A stretch of 11,346 nt of DNA from DASVEE01 sp036399695 (GTDB taxonomy: Bacteria > Acidobacteriota > Thermoanaerobaculia > Gp7-AA8): the NCBI GenBank assembly GCA_036399695.1, contig DASWMP010000396.1, positions 1-11,346 on the forward strand, in the 5' to 3' direction. Positions 1 through 5,649 of this stretch are shown here, piece by piece (position 1 is the stretch's first letter; each line of letters begins with the position of its first letter). The position numbers and the translations under genes are program-made. The notes below the pieces were generated by a model. It was not told where the DNA came from, did no database searches, and worked only from the letters and a program-made list of their open reading frames with translations.

Positions 1-69
1 CGCACGTTCCGCAAGCACCGACTGCTCGTCCTCGCTCAGCTCGATCCGATATGGCGTTGTCCACCTCAC
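1..69 (-). CDS. Partial N-terminus, possibly IS630-type transposase (cut by window edge)
   Basis: Reading leftwards from a GTG at 67-69 gives 23 residues, MRWTTPYRIELSEDEQSVLA followed by ERA, open to the window edge. A purine-rich GGGAGG about 5 bases before the GTG serves as ribosome binding site and decides this start. The phrase RIELSEDEQ...LAERA resembles the extreme N-terminus of IS630-like transposases and their helix-turn-helix relatives, which often read PYRI-L-EER-LE-A. That recognition rests on about 20 residues and is an inference. No DDE catalytic residues fall inside the window. The gene lies downstream of and parallel to the enoyl-CoA hydratase gene, 75 bases from its stop. Confidence 0.45.
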   Translation of the reverse strand, partial: MRWTTPYRIELSEDEQSVLAERA

Positions 70-111
70 ACCCGCCCTCCCCACCAACGTTTCCTCCTAG
101 ATTACTCCTGT

Positions 112-144
112 GCGCGAATTTAGCGAATGGTGTACTAAGCGCGC
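112..144. terminator. Imperfect hairpin directly after the enoyl-CoA hydratase stop
   Basis: On the minus strand GCGCGCTTAG (135-144) can pair imperfectly with CTAAATTCGCGC (112-123) around an 11-base loop. It begins at the base after the stop codon at 145-147. No T-run follows, so it is a weak intrinsic-terminator candidate. It could equally be the inverted end of the insertion sequence suspected at the left edge. Confidence 0.3.
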
Positions 145-939
145 TTACTTCCCCGTAAACGCCGCCTTCCGCTTTTCGCCGTAGGCGGCCAGCCCTTCCT
201 TCGCGTCCTCGCTCTGGAAGAGTTGCTGCTGGAGCTCGCGCTCCAGCGCCAGGCCCTGCTCCATCGGCAGTTCCCAGCCGGTCTGCACGGCGCGCTTGAT
301 ACGGCCTACCGCTTTCGAGGCGCGGTTCGGGGGGCAGAAGCTCCATGCGTACTCCATGACCCGGTCCCACCACTTCTTCCCGTCCTCTTCGGTGGGCCAG
401 AGGTAATTGATCACGCCGAGGCGAAGGGCTTCCTCGTAGTCGTGGAGGCCGCCTTCGATCATCAGCTCGATCGACTTGGTCTTGCCGACGAGGCGCGACA
501 GCCGCTGCGTGCCGCCGGTGCCCGGCAGGACGCCCAGCGCCACTTCCGGGAGGCCCCACTTGCCCGCGCCCTGCCGGGCGATGCGGATGTCGGCGGCCAT
601 CGCGATCTCGAGGCCGCCGCCGACGGTGTGGCCGTTCATCGCCGCGATGACGAGCTTCGGCGTCTGCTCGAGACGGTTCATCGTCTCGTTCGCATGGAGG
701 CAGAAGTAGTACTTGAACTGGGGCGTGACCTCCGTGAGCATCTTGATGTTCGCCCCGGCGGAGAAGAACTTCTCGCCGGCGCCGCGGATCACGATCACGT
801 GCACGTCGTCATCCATCCGCGCGCGGAGGATGCAGTCGTCGAGCTCGCGATTCATCTCGTAGGTGTAGGTGTTGGCCGGCGGATCGTTCAGCTCGAAGAT
901 CGCAACGCCTTTTTCCACGCGGTAATCGACCAGGGTCAT
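145..939 (-). CDS. Enoyl-CoA hydratase/isomerase family protein (crotonase fold)
   Basis: A 264-residue single-domain crotonase. Members hydrate or isomerise the double bond of acyl-CoA thioesters in the cytoplasm. Visible hallmarks are the oxyanion-hole segment FFSAGANI (58-65), the GGGLEIAMAADIRIA block (107-121) and LPEVALGVLPGTGGTQRL (130-147). Glu111 and Glu132 align with the two catalytic glutamates of rat mitochondrial hydratase (Glu144, Glu164), so true hydratase activity is plausible. The substrate cannot be read. A longer frame starting at 972 would overlap pfkA. The ATG at 937-939 is preferred because AAGGAG lies 5 bases upstream and other family members start similarly. It follows pfkA by 19 bases on the same strand and is probably cotranscribed, though glycolysis next to acyl-CoA metabolism is not an obvious functional pair. 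Confidence 0.9.
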   Translation of the reverse strand: MTLVDYRVEKGVAIFELNDPPANTYTYEMNRELDDCILRARMDDDVHVIVIRGAGEKFFSAGANIKMLTEVTPQFKYYFCLHANETMNRLEQTPKLVIAAMNGHTVGGGLEIAMAADIRIARQGAGKWGLPEVALGVLPGTGGTQRLSRLVGKTKSIELMIEGGLHDYEEALRLGVINYLWPTEEDGKKWWDRVMEYAWSFCPPNRASKAVGRIKRAVQTGWELPMEQGLALERELQQQLFQSEDAKEGLAAYGEKRKAAFTGK

Positions 940-958
940 GAATGCTCCTTCTGTCTGT

Positions 959-2032
959 CTATCGTCCGTCACCGAAGGAAATGCCGAGGCTGAGGGCGGT
1001 CTTGACCACTTCCCCCTGCGGATCGACGCTCTTCTGGCGGGAGACCGCGTCGCGGATCGGGACGGCGACGATCTTCTCTTCGCGTAGGGCGACCATCTGG
1101 CCGTACTCGCCGGTGGCGACGAGATCGGCCGCCGCCTTGCCGTAGCGGCTGGCGAGGATCCGGTCGAACGCGATGGGCGAGCCGCCGCGCTGGATGTGGC
1201 CGAGGACCGTCACGCGGATCTCCAGATCGATGTGCTGCTGGATGTCGGCCGCCACCTGATAGGCGATGCCGCCGAGCCGGCGTGAGGCCTTGTCGAGGTA
1301 GCTCTCTTCGCCGCCCACGCGCTTGGCCCCTTCGGCGACGACGATGATGTCGAACTTCGAGCCTTCCTGCTGCCGCTCGCGGATCGACCGGACGATCGAC
1401 TGCGGGTCGTATTCGATCTCGGGAATCAGGATGATGTCGGCGCCGCCGGCGAGGCCGGAGTAGAGCGCGATCCAGCCGGCATTGCGTCCCATGACCTCCA
1501 GGATCATGACGCGGTCGTGACTCTCGGCCGTCGTGTGCAGGCGGTCGACGGCATCGGTAGCGACGGCCACGGCGGTGTGGAAGCCGAAGGTGTAGTCAGT
1601 GGCCTCGAGGTCGTTGTCGATCGTCTTCGGCACGGCCACCATTGGGATGCCCATGTCGCAGAGGCGCTGGGCGATCTTGAGCGTGCCGTCGCCGCCGATG
1701 GCGATGATGCCGTCGATGCCGAGCCTGTGGATGTTCTCCACGACTTCGGCGGAACGGTCGACGCAGGCGCTGCCGGGACCGCCGACGGGATACTCGAACG
1801 GGTTGCCGCGGTTGGTCGTCCGGAGAAGCGTCCCCCCTTTCGGCAGGATGCCGCGGATCGACTCGGGAGTCAGCGGAATGATGTGGTCGGTCAACAGCCC
1901 TTCGAAGCCGGACTGAATTCCGACGACTTCGAGGTCGTAATCACGGGACAAAGTACGGACGGCGGCGCGAATCACGGCATTGAGCCCGGGACAGTCGCCG
2001 CCACCAGTGAGGATTCCAATCTTCTTAGGCAT
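959..2032 (-). CDS. pfkA: 6-phosphofructokinase, probably ATP-dependent
   Basis: 357 residues, somewhat longer than the roughly 320 of E. coli PfkA. It phosphorylates fructose 6-phosphate to fructose 1,6-bisphosphate in glycolysis. Motifs in order: phosphate-binding GILTGGGDCPGLNAVIR (6-22), GGDGT (113-117), catalytic PKTIDND (135-141) with Asp139 as the base, and MGRNAGWIA (181-189). At the two positions used to separate phosphoryl donors (E. coli 104 and 124) it has Gly116 and Lys136. Glycine at the first site is typical of ATP use, since pyrophosphate enzymes carry Asp there. Lysine at the second is shared by pyrophosphate enzymes and by plant-type ATP enzymes. ATP is therefore the better guess, not proven. 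The ATG at 2030-2032 has no Shine-Dalgarno; a weak TACCCT lies 9 bases upstream, so the leader may be very short. Confidence 0.93.
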   Translation of the reverse strand: MPKKIGILTGGGDCPGLNAVIRAAVRTLSRDYDLEVVGIQSGFEGLLTDHIIPLTPESIRGILPKGGTLLRTTNRGNPFEYPVGGPGSACVDRSAEVVENIHRLGIDGIIAIGGDGTLKIAQRLCDMGIPMVAVPKTIDNDLEATDYTFGFHTAVAVATDAVDRLHTTAESHDRVMILEVMGRNAGWIALYSGLAGGADIILIPEIEYDPQSIVRSIRERQQEGSKFDIIVVAEGAKRVGGEESYLDKASRRLGGIAYQVAADIQQHIDLEIRVTVLGHIQRGGSPIAFDRILASRYGKAAADLVATGEYGQMVALREEKIVAVPIRDAVSRQKSVDPQGEVVKTALSLGISFGDGR

Positions 2033-2065
2033 AGCGGGCGAAGGGTAGCAAAAAGGGCTCCGCCC

Positions 2066-2194
2066 GGGGCTCGGGGCTCGGGGCTCGGGGCTCAGTGGGT
2101 GTCAGGCACGAGGTTCCGGGGAGTGACACGCGGGATACTCCCCAAACCTCGGGTCGGACACCCACTGGGCCCAGGGCCCCGATCCCCGACCCCC
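2066..2194. repeat. Element A: palindromic element with GGGGCTC heptad arrays as outer arms
   Basis: Four exact copies of GGGGCTC fill 2066-2093. On the right, 2167-2194 reads, as reverse complement, GGGGGTC, GGGGATC, GGGGCCC, TGGGCCC: four units in the same phase with one or two changes each. Between them is a hairpin core: AGTGGGTGTC (2094-2103) pairs with GACACCCACT (2157-2166), CGAGGTT (2109-2115) with AACCTCG (2145-2151), and GGGGAGT (2118-2124) with ACTCCCC (2137-2143), leaving a loop of about 12 bases. The core's GGTGTCAGGCAC resembles REP sequences tied to RAYT transposases in other bacteria; this is an inference. The element lies between divergent pfkA and glsB, just upstream of the glsB promoter. 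Confidence 0.85.
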
Positions 2195-2202
2195 ACCCTA
2201 GG

Positions 2203-2218
2203 TGGCACTAGCGTTGCT
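2203..2218 (+). promoter_or_regulatory. Sigma-54 (RpoN) promoter for the GlsB-like gene
   Basis: TGGCACTAGCGTTGCT matches the sigma-54 consensus TGGCAC-r-N4-TTGCW at every specified base except the r position (T here). The invariant GG (2204-2205) and GC (2216-2217) are exactly 10 bases apart. Transcription would start near 2228-2230, giving a leader of about 37 bases that contains a small hairpin and the ribosome binding site. Confidence 0.65.
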
Positions 2219-2230
2219 CAACAGTAACGT

Positions 2231-2249
2231 GCCGGCCTTTAGCGCCGGC
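2231..2249 (+). promoter_or_regulatory. Small leader hairpin before the GlsB-like gene
   Basis: GCCGGC (2231-2236) and GCCGGC (2244-2249) form a stem with a 7-base loop inside the predicted leader, a few bases before the GGAGG ribosome binding site at 2257-2261. It could affect mRNA stability or translation. It is not followed by a T-run, so it is not a terminator. Confidence 0.4.
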
Positions 2250-2265
2250 CAACGCTGGAGGATAA

Positions 2266-2520
2266 ATGAACATCATCGGATGGTTGCTTTTTGGTCTGGT
2301 CGTCGGCGCGATCGCGAAGTTCCTGATGCCGGGGCGTGATCCGGGTGGCTGGATCGTCACCATTCTTCTCGGTATCGCCGGCTCGTTCGTCGGAGGCTTC
2401 CTGGCCACGACGCTGCTCGGCAGAAACGATTCGACGGCTGGCTGGATCGGCTCGATCATCGGCGCGATGGTCCTGCTGCTCGTCTACCGCCTGATCGTCG
2501 GCAGACGCCGCACTGTCTGA
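2266..2520 (+). CDS. GlsB/YeaQ/YmgE-family stress-response membrane protein
   Basis: 84 residues, the usual length for this family of small inner-membrane proteins (also annotated as transglycosylase-associated). Three hydrophobic helices are visible, roughly residues 2-20, 29-51 and 58-77. The conserved glycine-rich pattern is present: GWLLFGLVVGAIAKFLMPGR at the start, then GGWIVTILLGIAGSFVGG, and a basic tail GRRRTV. No enzymatic function is established; family members in several bacteria are induced by stress. The ATG is supported by GGAGG 4 bases upstream. The gene stands alone between a sigma-54-type promoter and a strong terminator, so it is probably monocistronic and induced by a specific activator. 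The large palindrome upstream occupies the region where an RpoN activator would bind. Confidence 0.88.
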   Translation: MNIIGWLLFGLVVGAIAKFLMPGRDPGGWIVTILLGIAGSFVGGFLATTLLGRNDSTAGWIGSIIGAMVLLLVYRLIVGRRRTV

Positions 2521-2586
2521 CGACTCCGGATCCCGTTTTTCAGCACTCTCCTACCAATCCACTCTCCTGGACCCCCTTTTCGGACA

Positions 2587-2613
2587 GGCCCCGCGCGTCG
2601 CGGGGCCGTTTTT
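2587..2613 (+). terminator. Intrinsic terminator after the GlsB-like gene
   Basis: GGCCCCGCG (2587-2595), loop CGT, and CGCGGGGCC (2599-2607) make a perfect 9-bp GC stem, followed by G and TTTTT. It lies 66 bases past the stop codon. Confidence 0.9.
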
Positions 2614-2642
2614 GTTTCGTAACGGTCTGAAAACGAAACAAA
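2611..2642. repeat. 10-bp inverted repeat upstream of degP
   Basis: TTTGTTTCGT (2611-2620) and ACGAAACAAA (2633-2642) are exact reverse complements separated by 12 bases. The left arm overlaps the terminator T-run. The repeat is centred about 85 bases before the predicted degP transcription start, where an RpoN activator could bind. It has no heptad structure and is distinct from the arrays in other gaps. Confidence 0.6.
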
Positions 2643-2654
2643 CGTGCGGCTGCG

Positions 2655-2668
2655 GCGTCTGAAGACGC
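2655..2668. promoter_or_regulatory. Short palindrome upstream of the degP promoter (possible operator)
   Basis: GCGTCT, two bases (GA), then AGACGC form a perfect dyad. It lies 20 bases before the -24 element of the predicted sigma-54 promoter. Regulator binding is a guess from symmetry and position. Confidence 0.35.
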
Positions 2669-2688
2669 GGGAATGTGTGGTGAACGTG

Positions 2689-2704
2689 TGGCACTTACGC
2701 TGCA
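2689..2704 (+). promoter_or_regulatory. Sigma-54 (RpoN) promoter for degP
   Basis: TGGCACTTACGCTGCA keeps the sigma-54 core: GG at 2690-2691, GC at 2702-2703, 10 bases between them, with TGGCAC and TGCA intact. The consensus r at position 7 and the first T of TTGC are changed. It shares the T at position 7 with the glsB promoter. The start would be near 2715, giving a leader of about 50 bases that holds AGGAGG. Confidence 0.55.
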
Positions 2705-2763
2705 CGACGCACCCTCTAGCCCGCGTCGTTCTCTTCGTTCACCAGGAGGAGTCAATCAAACCT

Positions 2764-4284
2764 ATGAGTCAGTCGACAAAACGCATTCTTTCCACGATTG
2801 CGATCGTGATCGCGTCGGTTGCCTTCGGTGTCCTCGTCAGCGCCGATCTCGGACTGATGCGGAAATCGAGCGCGCAATCGGCAATGCAGGCCCCCGCCGG
2901 CGCCGTCACGGCCGTCACCATTCCCTCGTTCGCCGACGTCGCGTCGCGCGTCGCACCCGCCGTCGTCTCGATCGAATCGACCGAGATCGTCCGCGGCAGC
3001 GACATGCGCCGCCGCAACGGCGGTACCGATCCGTTCGAGTTCTTCTTCCCCGATCCGCGCCGCCGCGGCCAGGAAGAAGATGACGAGCGCCGCGAGCAGA
3101 GCGGTGGCTCCGGCTTCATCATTTCCAACGACGGCTACATCCTGACGAACAACCACGTCGTCGAAGGCGCCGCAAAGGTCGAAGTCGTCTACGGCGAGGA
3201 CGAGAACGGCAACGGCGCCCGCCGCACGACGGCCAAGATCGTCGGCCGCGATCCCGCCACCGACCTCGCCCTGCTCAAGATCGATCTCGGCAACCAGCTT
3301 CCGTTCGTTCCGCTCGGCGACTCGGACCGCATCCGCAAGGGCGACTGGGCCATTGCCATCGGCAATCCGTTCCAGTTCGAGAACACCCTCACGGTCGGCG
3401 TCATCTCCGCCAAGGGCCGCTCGCTCGGCCTGTCCCGCGAGACGTCGTCGTTCGAGAACTTCATCCAGACCGACGCCGCCATCAACTTCGGCAACTCCGG
3501 CGGCCCGCTCCTCAACATCGCCGGTGAGGTCATCGGCATCAACACCGCCATTCGCGGCGGCGCGCAGGGCCTCGGCTTCGCCACGCCGATCAATACCGCC
3601 AAGCGCCTCATCCCGCAGCTCAAGCAAGGCAAGGTCACGCGCGGCTACCTCGGCATGCAGATCAGCGACGTGAACGAGGAGACGAAGGAAGCGTTCAGCC
3701 TTCCGGAAGCTCGCGGCGCGCTGGTCCAGATCGTCGAGCCGGGCAAGCCCGCCGACAAGGCCGGCATCCAGCACGGCGACGTCATCGTCGAAGTGGATGG
3801 CAAGCCGATCCGCAACAATCGCGAGCTCATCGACCAGATCTCCTACCTCCCGGTCGGTTCGAACGTGAAGATCACGCTCATCCGCAACGGCGAGCGCCGC
3901 GTCGTCACGGCCAAGACGGCCGAACGCCCGCTCGATAGCGACGAGACGGAGGAAGAAGAGACCGCGATCGAGCCGACGCGCAACAAGCTCGGCATGTCGG
4001 TCAGCGACATCACGCCGACCTGGCGCCAGCAGTTCAGCATCCCGGACAACCTTCAGGGCGTCGTCGTGACGAGCGTGAAGAACGTCTCGGCCGCCGGTGA
4101 AGCCAACATCTCAGAAGGCGACGTGATCAGCGAAGTGCAGGGCCAGCGCGTTGCGTCGGTCGAGCAGTTCCGCCAGTCGATCGACCGCTTCAAGACCGGT
4201 CAGCGCATCCGCATGTACGTCACCAGCCCCGCCCGCGGCACCGGCGGCGGTGGTGCCGGCTACCGCATCCTGCAGGTGCCTTAG
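2764..4284 (+). CDS. degP: Periplasmic serine protease HtrA/DegP (Do-like), two PDZ domains
   Basis: 506 residues. Envelope quality-control protease and chaperone that degrades misfolded proteins. The N-terminus has a signal peptide or anchor (hydrophobic 8-26, after MSQSTKR). The trypsin-like domain carries the full catalytic triad: His131 in TNNHVVEG, Asp167 in DPATDLALLKID, Ser245 in GNSGGPL. An Arg/Glu-rich insert around 97-112 sits in the LA-loop region. PDZ1 spans about 294-385 (RGYLGMQI...GDVIVEVDG) and PDZ2 about 408-490 (LGMSVSDI...EGDVISEVQG), joined by an acidic linker (390-400). The frame is open back to 2644, but the ATG at 2764 is chosen because the signal sequence starts there and AGGAGG lies at 2744-2749, a rather long spacing. 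A sigma-54-like promoter precedes it and a terminator follows, so it is probably a single-gene unit. Confidence 0.95.
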   Translation: MSQSTKRILSTIAIVIASVAFGVLVSADLGLMRKSSAQSAMQAPAGAVTAVTIPSFADVASRVAPAVVSIESTEIVRGSDMRRRNGGTDPFEFFFPDPRRRGQEEDDERREQSGGSGFIISNDGYILTNNHVVEGAAKVEVVYGEDENGNGARRTTAKIVGRDPATDLALLKIDLGNQLPFVPLGDSDRIRKGDWAIAIGNPFQFENTLTVGVISAKGRSLGLSRETSSFENFIQTDAAINFGNSGGPLLNIAGEVIGINTAIRGGAQGLGFATPINTAKRLIPQLKQGKVTRGYLGMQISDVNEETKEAFSLPEARGALVQIVEPGKPADKAGIQHGDVIVEVDGKPIRNNRELIDQISYLPVGSNVKITLIRNGERRVVTAKTAERPLDSDETEEEETAIEPTRNKLGMSVSDITPTWRQQFSIPDNLQGVVVTSVKNVSAAGEANISEGDVISEVQGQRVASVEQFRQSIDRFKTGQRIRMYVTSPARGTGGGGAGYRILQVP

Positions 4285-4288
4285 GCCA

Positions 4289-4316
4289 GGGATCAGGAGT
4301 CGGGACTCAGGGCTCG
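4289..4316 (+). repeat. Element B: four GGRNTCR heptads after degP
   Basis: GGGATCA, GGAGTCG, GGACTCA, GGGCTCG run head to tail starting 4 bases after the degP stop. All fit GGRNTCR, the same pattern as the GGGGCTC units of element A read one base out of phase. The last heptad forms the left side of the degP terminator stem. Confidence 0.75.
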
Positions 4317-4336
4317 GGGAAACCCGGGCCCTTTTT
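4310..4336 (+). terminator. Intrinsic terminator of degP
   Basis: GGGCTCGGG (4310-4318), tetraloop GAAA (a stable GNRA loop), CCCGGGCCC (4323-4331), then TTTTTG and a further T-rich stretch. The 9-bp stem contains one G-T pair. The left strand is built from the last GGRNTCR heptad. Confidence 0.88.
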
Positions 4337-4344
4337 GTTTGTGT

Positions 4345-4444
4345 GTTTTTGGTTGTTGGTTTTTGGTTGTTGGTGCTCCGCGGCGCGGGGCTCAGCGTGA
4401 AGCGGAGCACCAGAAACAACAACCAACGACCGAAAACCGATGAC
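4345..4444. repeat. Element C: GTTNTTG heptad array with inverted partner and GC core
   Basis: Left array: GTTTTTG, GTTGTTG, GTTTTTG, GTTGTTG (4345-4372). A core hairpin follows, with GGTGCTCCGC (4372-4381) exactly complementary to GCGGAGCACC (4402-4411). Right array, on the complementary pattern: CAACAAC (4417-4423), CAACGAC, CGAAAAC, CGATGAC (to 4444). The arms pair imperfectly because the right array has drifted. The loop contains one more GGGGCTC (4387-4393), the unit of element A. The element fills the gap between degP and ribD. Confidence 0.8.
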
Positions 4445-4473
4445 AACGACCCGCACCGGCCATCGACCGCCAC

Positions 4474-4479
4474 TACAAT
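4474..4479 (+). promoter_or_regulatory. -10 box of a probable leaderless promoter for ribD
   Basis: TACAAT (5 of 6 matches to TATAAT) ends 6 bases before the GTG start, so transcription would begin at or next to the start codon. No Shine-Dalgarno is present. No convincing -35 is seen at 17 bases. Confidence 0.5.
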
Positions 4480-4485
4480 CCGCGC

Positions 4486-5547
4486 GTGACCGACGAACAC
4501 TACATGCGCCACGCTCTCGAGCTCGCGGAGCGTGGGCGCTTCTCCACGAGCCCTAACCCGATGGTCGGCTGCGTGATCGTGCGCGACGGCGCGGTCCTGG
4601 CCGAAGGCTGGCACCGGCGCGCGGGCGAGCCGCACGCGGAGATCGAAGCGTTGCGCAACTGCCCGGACCCCCGCGGCGCCACGCTCTACGTGACGCTCGA
4701 GCCCTGCGCGCACCATGGGCGCACCGGCCCCTGCGCGGAGGCGGTCGTGGAAGCGGGTGTGGCGCGCGTGGTCATCGCCATGACGGATCCGAACGAGCTG
4801 GTGAATGGACGCGGCATCGAACGGCTGCGCGAGGCCGGCATCGAGGTCACGACCGGCATCCTCGACGCCGAAGCCCGCAGGCTCAATGAGAAGTTCATCT
4901 GGGCCGCGACGCAGAAGCTGCCGTTCGTCGTCCTGAAAGCAGGCATGACGCTCGACGGCAAGCTGGCCACCGTCGCCCGTGAATCGCAATGGATCACGTC
5001 AGAAGCGGCGCGTGAGCGCAGTCTCTCGCTGCGCGAAGAAGTGGACGCGATCCTCGTCGGCAGCGGTACCGTACGCGCCGACAACCCTCGCCTCACCCGC
5101 CGTCTCGGCCTCGCCGGCGGCATCACTCCCTGGACCCGTGTGGTCCTCGACGGCGACGGTGAGACCGAGCCGCACGCGCAGATCCTCGGCGGCGACCGCA
5201 CGATCCTCTTCACCAGCAAGCCAGGCCGCTACGAGCCATCCATGGGCCTGGAGATCGTGCCCACCGATGGCCGCGTCGACCTGGAGCGCGTTCTCGGCGA
5301 GCTGCACGCCCGAGGCATTCAATCCGTGCTCGTCGAAGGAGGCGCCGTCGTCCACTCGGACTTCATCCGCCGCGGCCTCTGGCAGAAGATGGTCGTCTTC
5401 ATCGCCCCCATGATCGTCGGCGGCGCCGAAGCCCCTTCGATTTTCAGCGGCGAAGCCGTGAGCCGGTTGACAGACGCCTACCGCTTCCGCTTTGATCGCG
5501 CCGAATTCGTAGGCAACGATCTGATGATCACGGCCTATCCCGTGTAG
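4486..5547 (+). CDS. ribD: Bifunctional riboflavin deaminase-reductase RibD
   Basis: 353 residues, normal length. It carries out the second and third steps of the pyrimidine branch of riboflavin synthesis: deamination of the GTP-derived diaminopyrimidine, then NADPH reduction of its ribosyl chain. The N-terminal cytidine-deaminase-like domain (1-145) has the zinc site His50-Ala-Glu52 and Cys74/Cys83 in LEPCAHHGRTGPC. The C-terminal reductase domain (about 147-353) has KAGMTLDGKLAT (151-162), VGSGTVRADNPRLT (191-204) and VLVEGG (281-286). The GTG at 4486 is chosen because MTDEHYMRHALELA matches typical RibD starts and a -10 box sits just upstream; ATG at 4504 is the alternative. ribE follows after 102 bases filled by a palindrome. 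No FMN riboswitch was recognised upstream. Confidence 0.95.
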   Translation: MTDEHYMRHALELAERGRFSTSPNPMVGCVIVRDGAVLAEGWHRRAGEPHAEIEALRNCPDPRGATLYVTLEPCAHHGRTGPCAEAVVEAGVARVVIAMTDPNELVNGRGIERLREAGIEVTTGILDAEARRLNEKFIWAATQKLPFVVLKAGMTLDGKLATVARESQWITSEAARERSLSLREEVDAILVGSGTVRADNPRLTRRLGLAGGITPWTRVVLDGDGETEPHAQILGGDRTILFTSKPGRYEPSMGLEIVPTDGRVDLERVLGELHARGIQSVLVEGGAVVHSDFIRRGLWQKMVVFIAPMIVGGAEAPSIFSGEAVSRLTDAYRFRFDRAEFVGNDLMITAYPV

Positions 5548-5554
5548 CAGAGAC

Positions 5555-5647
5555 GTTGGTTGTTGGTTTTTGGTTGTTGGTCAAACCAGAGAACCAAAGC
5601 CCAACCAAAAAGCCCAAACCAACAACCAAAAACCAACAACCAACAAC
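5555..5647. repeat. Element D: perfect 27-bp inverted heptad repeat abutting ribE
   Basis: The left arm (5555-5581) contains GTTGTTG, GTTTTTG, GTTGTTG at 5559-5579. The right arm (5618-5644) contains CAACAAC, CAAAAAC, CAACAAC at 5620-5640, plus one extra CAACAAC at 5641-5647. The 27-base arms are exact reverse complements; the 36-base loop is a degenerate CCAAA-rich tract. The right array ends 2 bases before the ribE ATG. Exact pairing with no drift suggests a recent or maintained structure. Confidence 0.92.
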
Positions 5648-5649
5648 CA

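Noticed and set aside
940..972. 11-residue extension of the enoyl-CoA hydratase
   Set aside because: It overlaps the pfkA end and lacks a ribosome binding site, whereas the ATG at 937-939 has AAGGAG at proper spacing.
1517..2227. 236-residue plus-strand frame opposite the pfkA N-terminus and element A
   Set aside because: Antisense shadow running into repeat sequence; no domain recognised.
2644..2763. 40-residue N-terminal extension of degP
   Set aside because: It would contain the sigma-54-like promoter and the ribosome binding site and lie before the signal peptide; ATG at 2764 is better.
2752..3774. 340-residue minus-strand frame opposite degP
   Set aside because: Shadow of a high-GC gene; composition is Asp/Ala/Arg/Glu-rich without motifs, while degP on the other strand has a full catalytic triad.
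4285..4485. FMN riboswitch before ribD
   Set aside because: None of the conserved RFN segments was found; the gap is explained by heptads, a terminator and a -10 box.
5560..5649. N-terminal extension of ribE through the repeat
   Set aside because: It only translates the GTTNTTG/CAACAAC element into a low-complexity Q/N/P/K stretch; MFTGI at 5650 is the invariant riboflavin synthase N-terminus.
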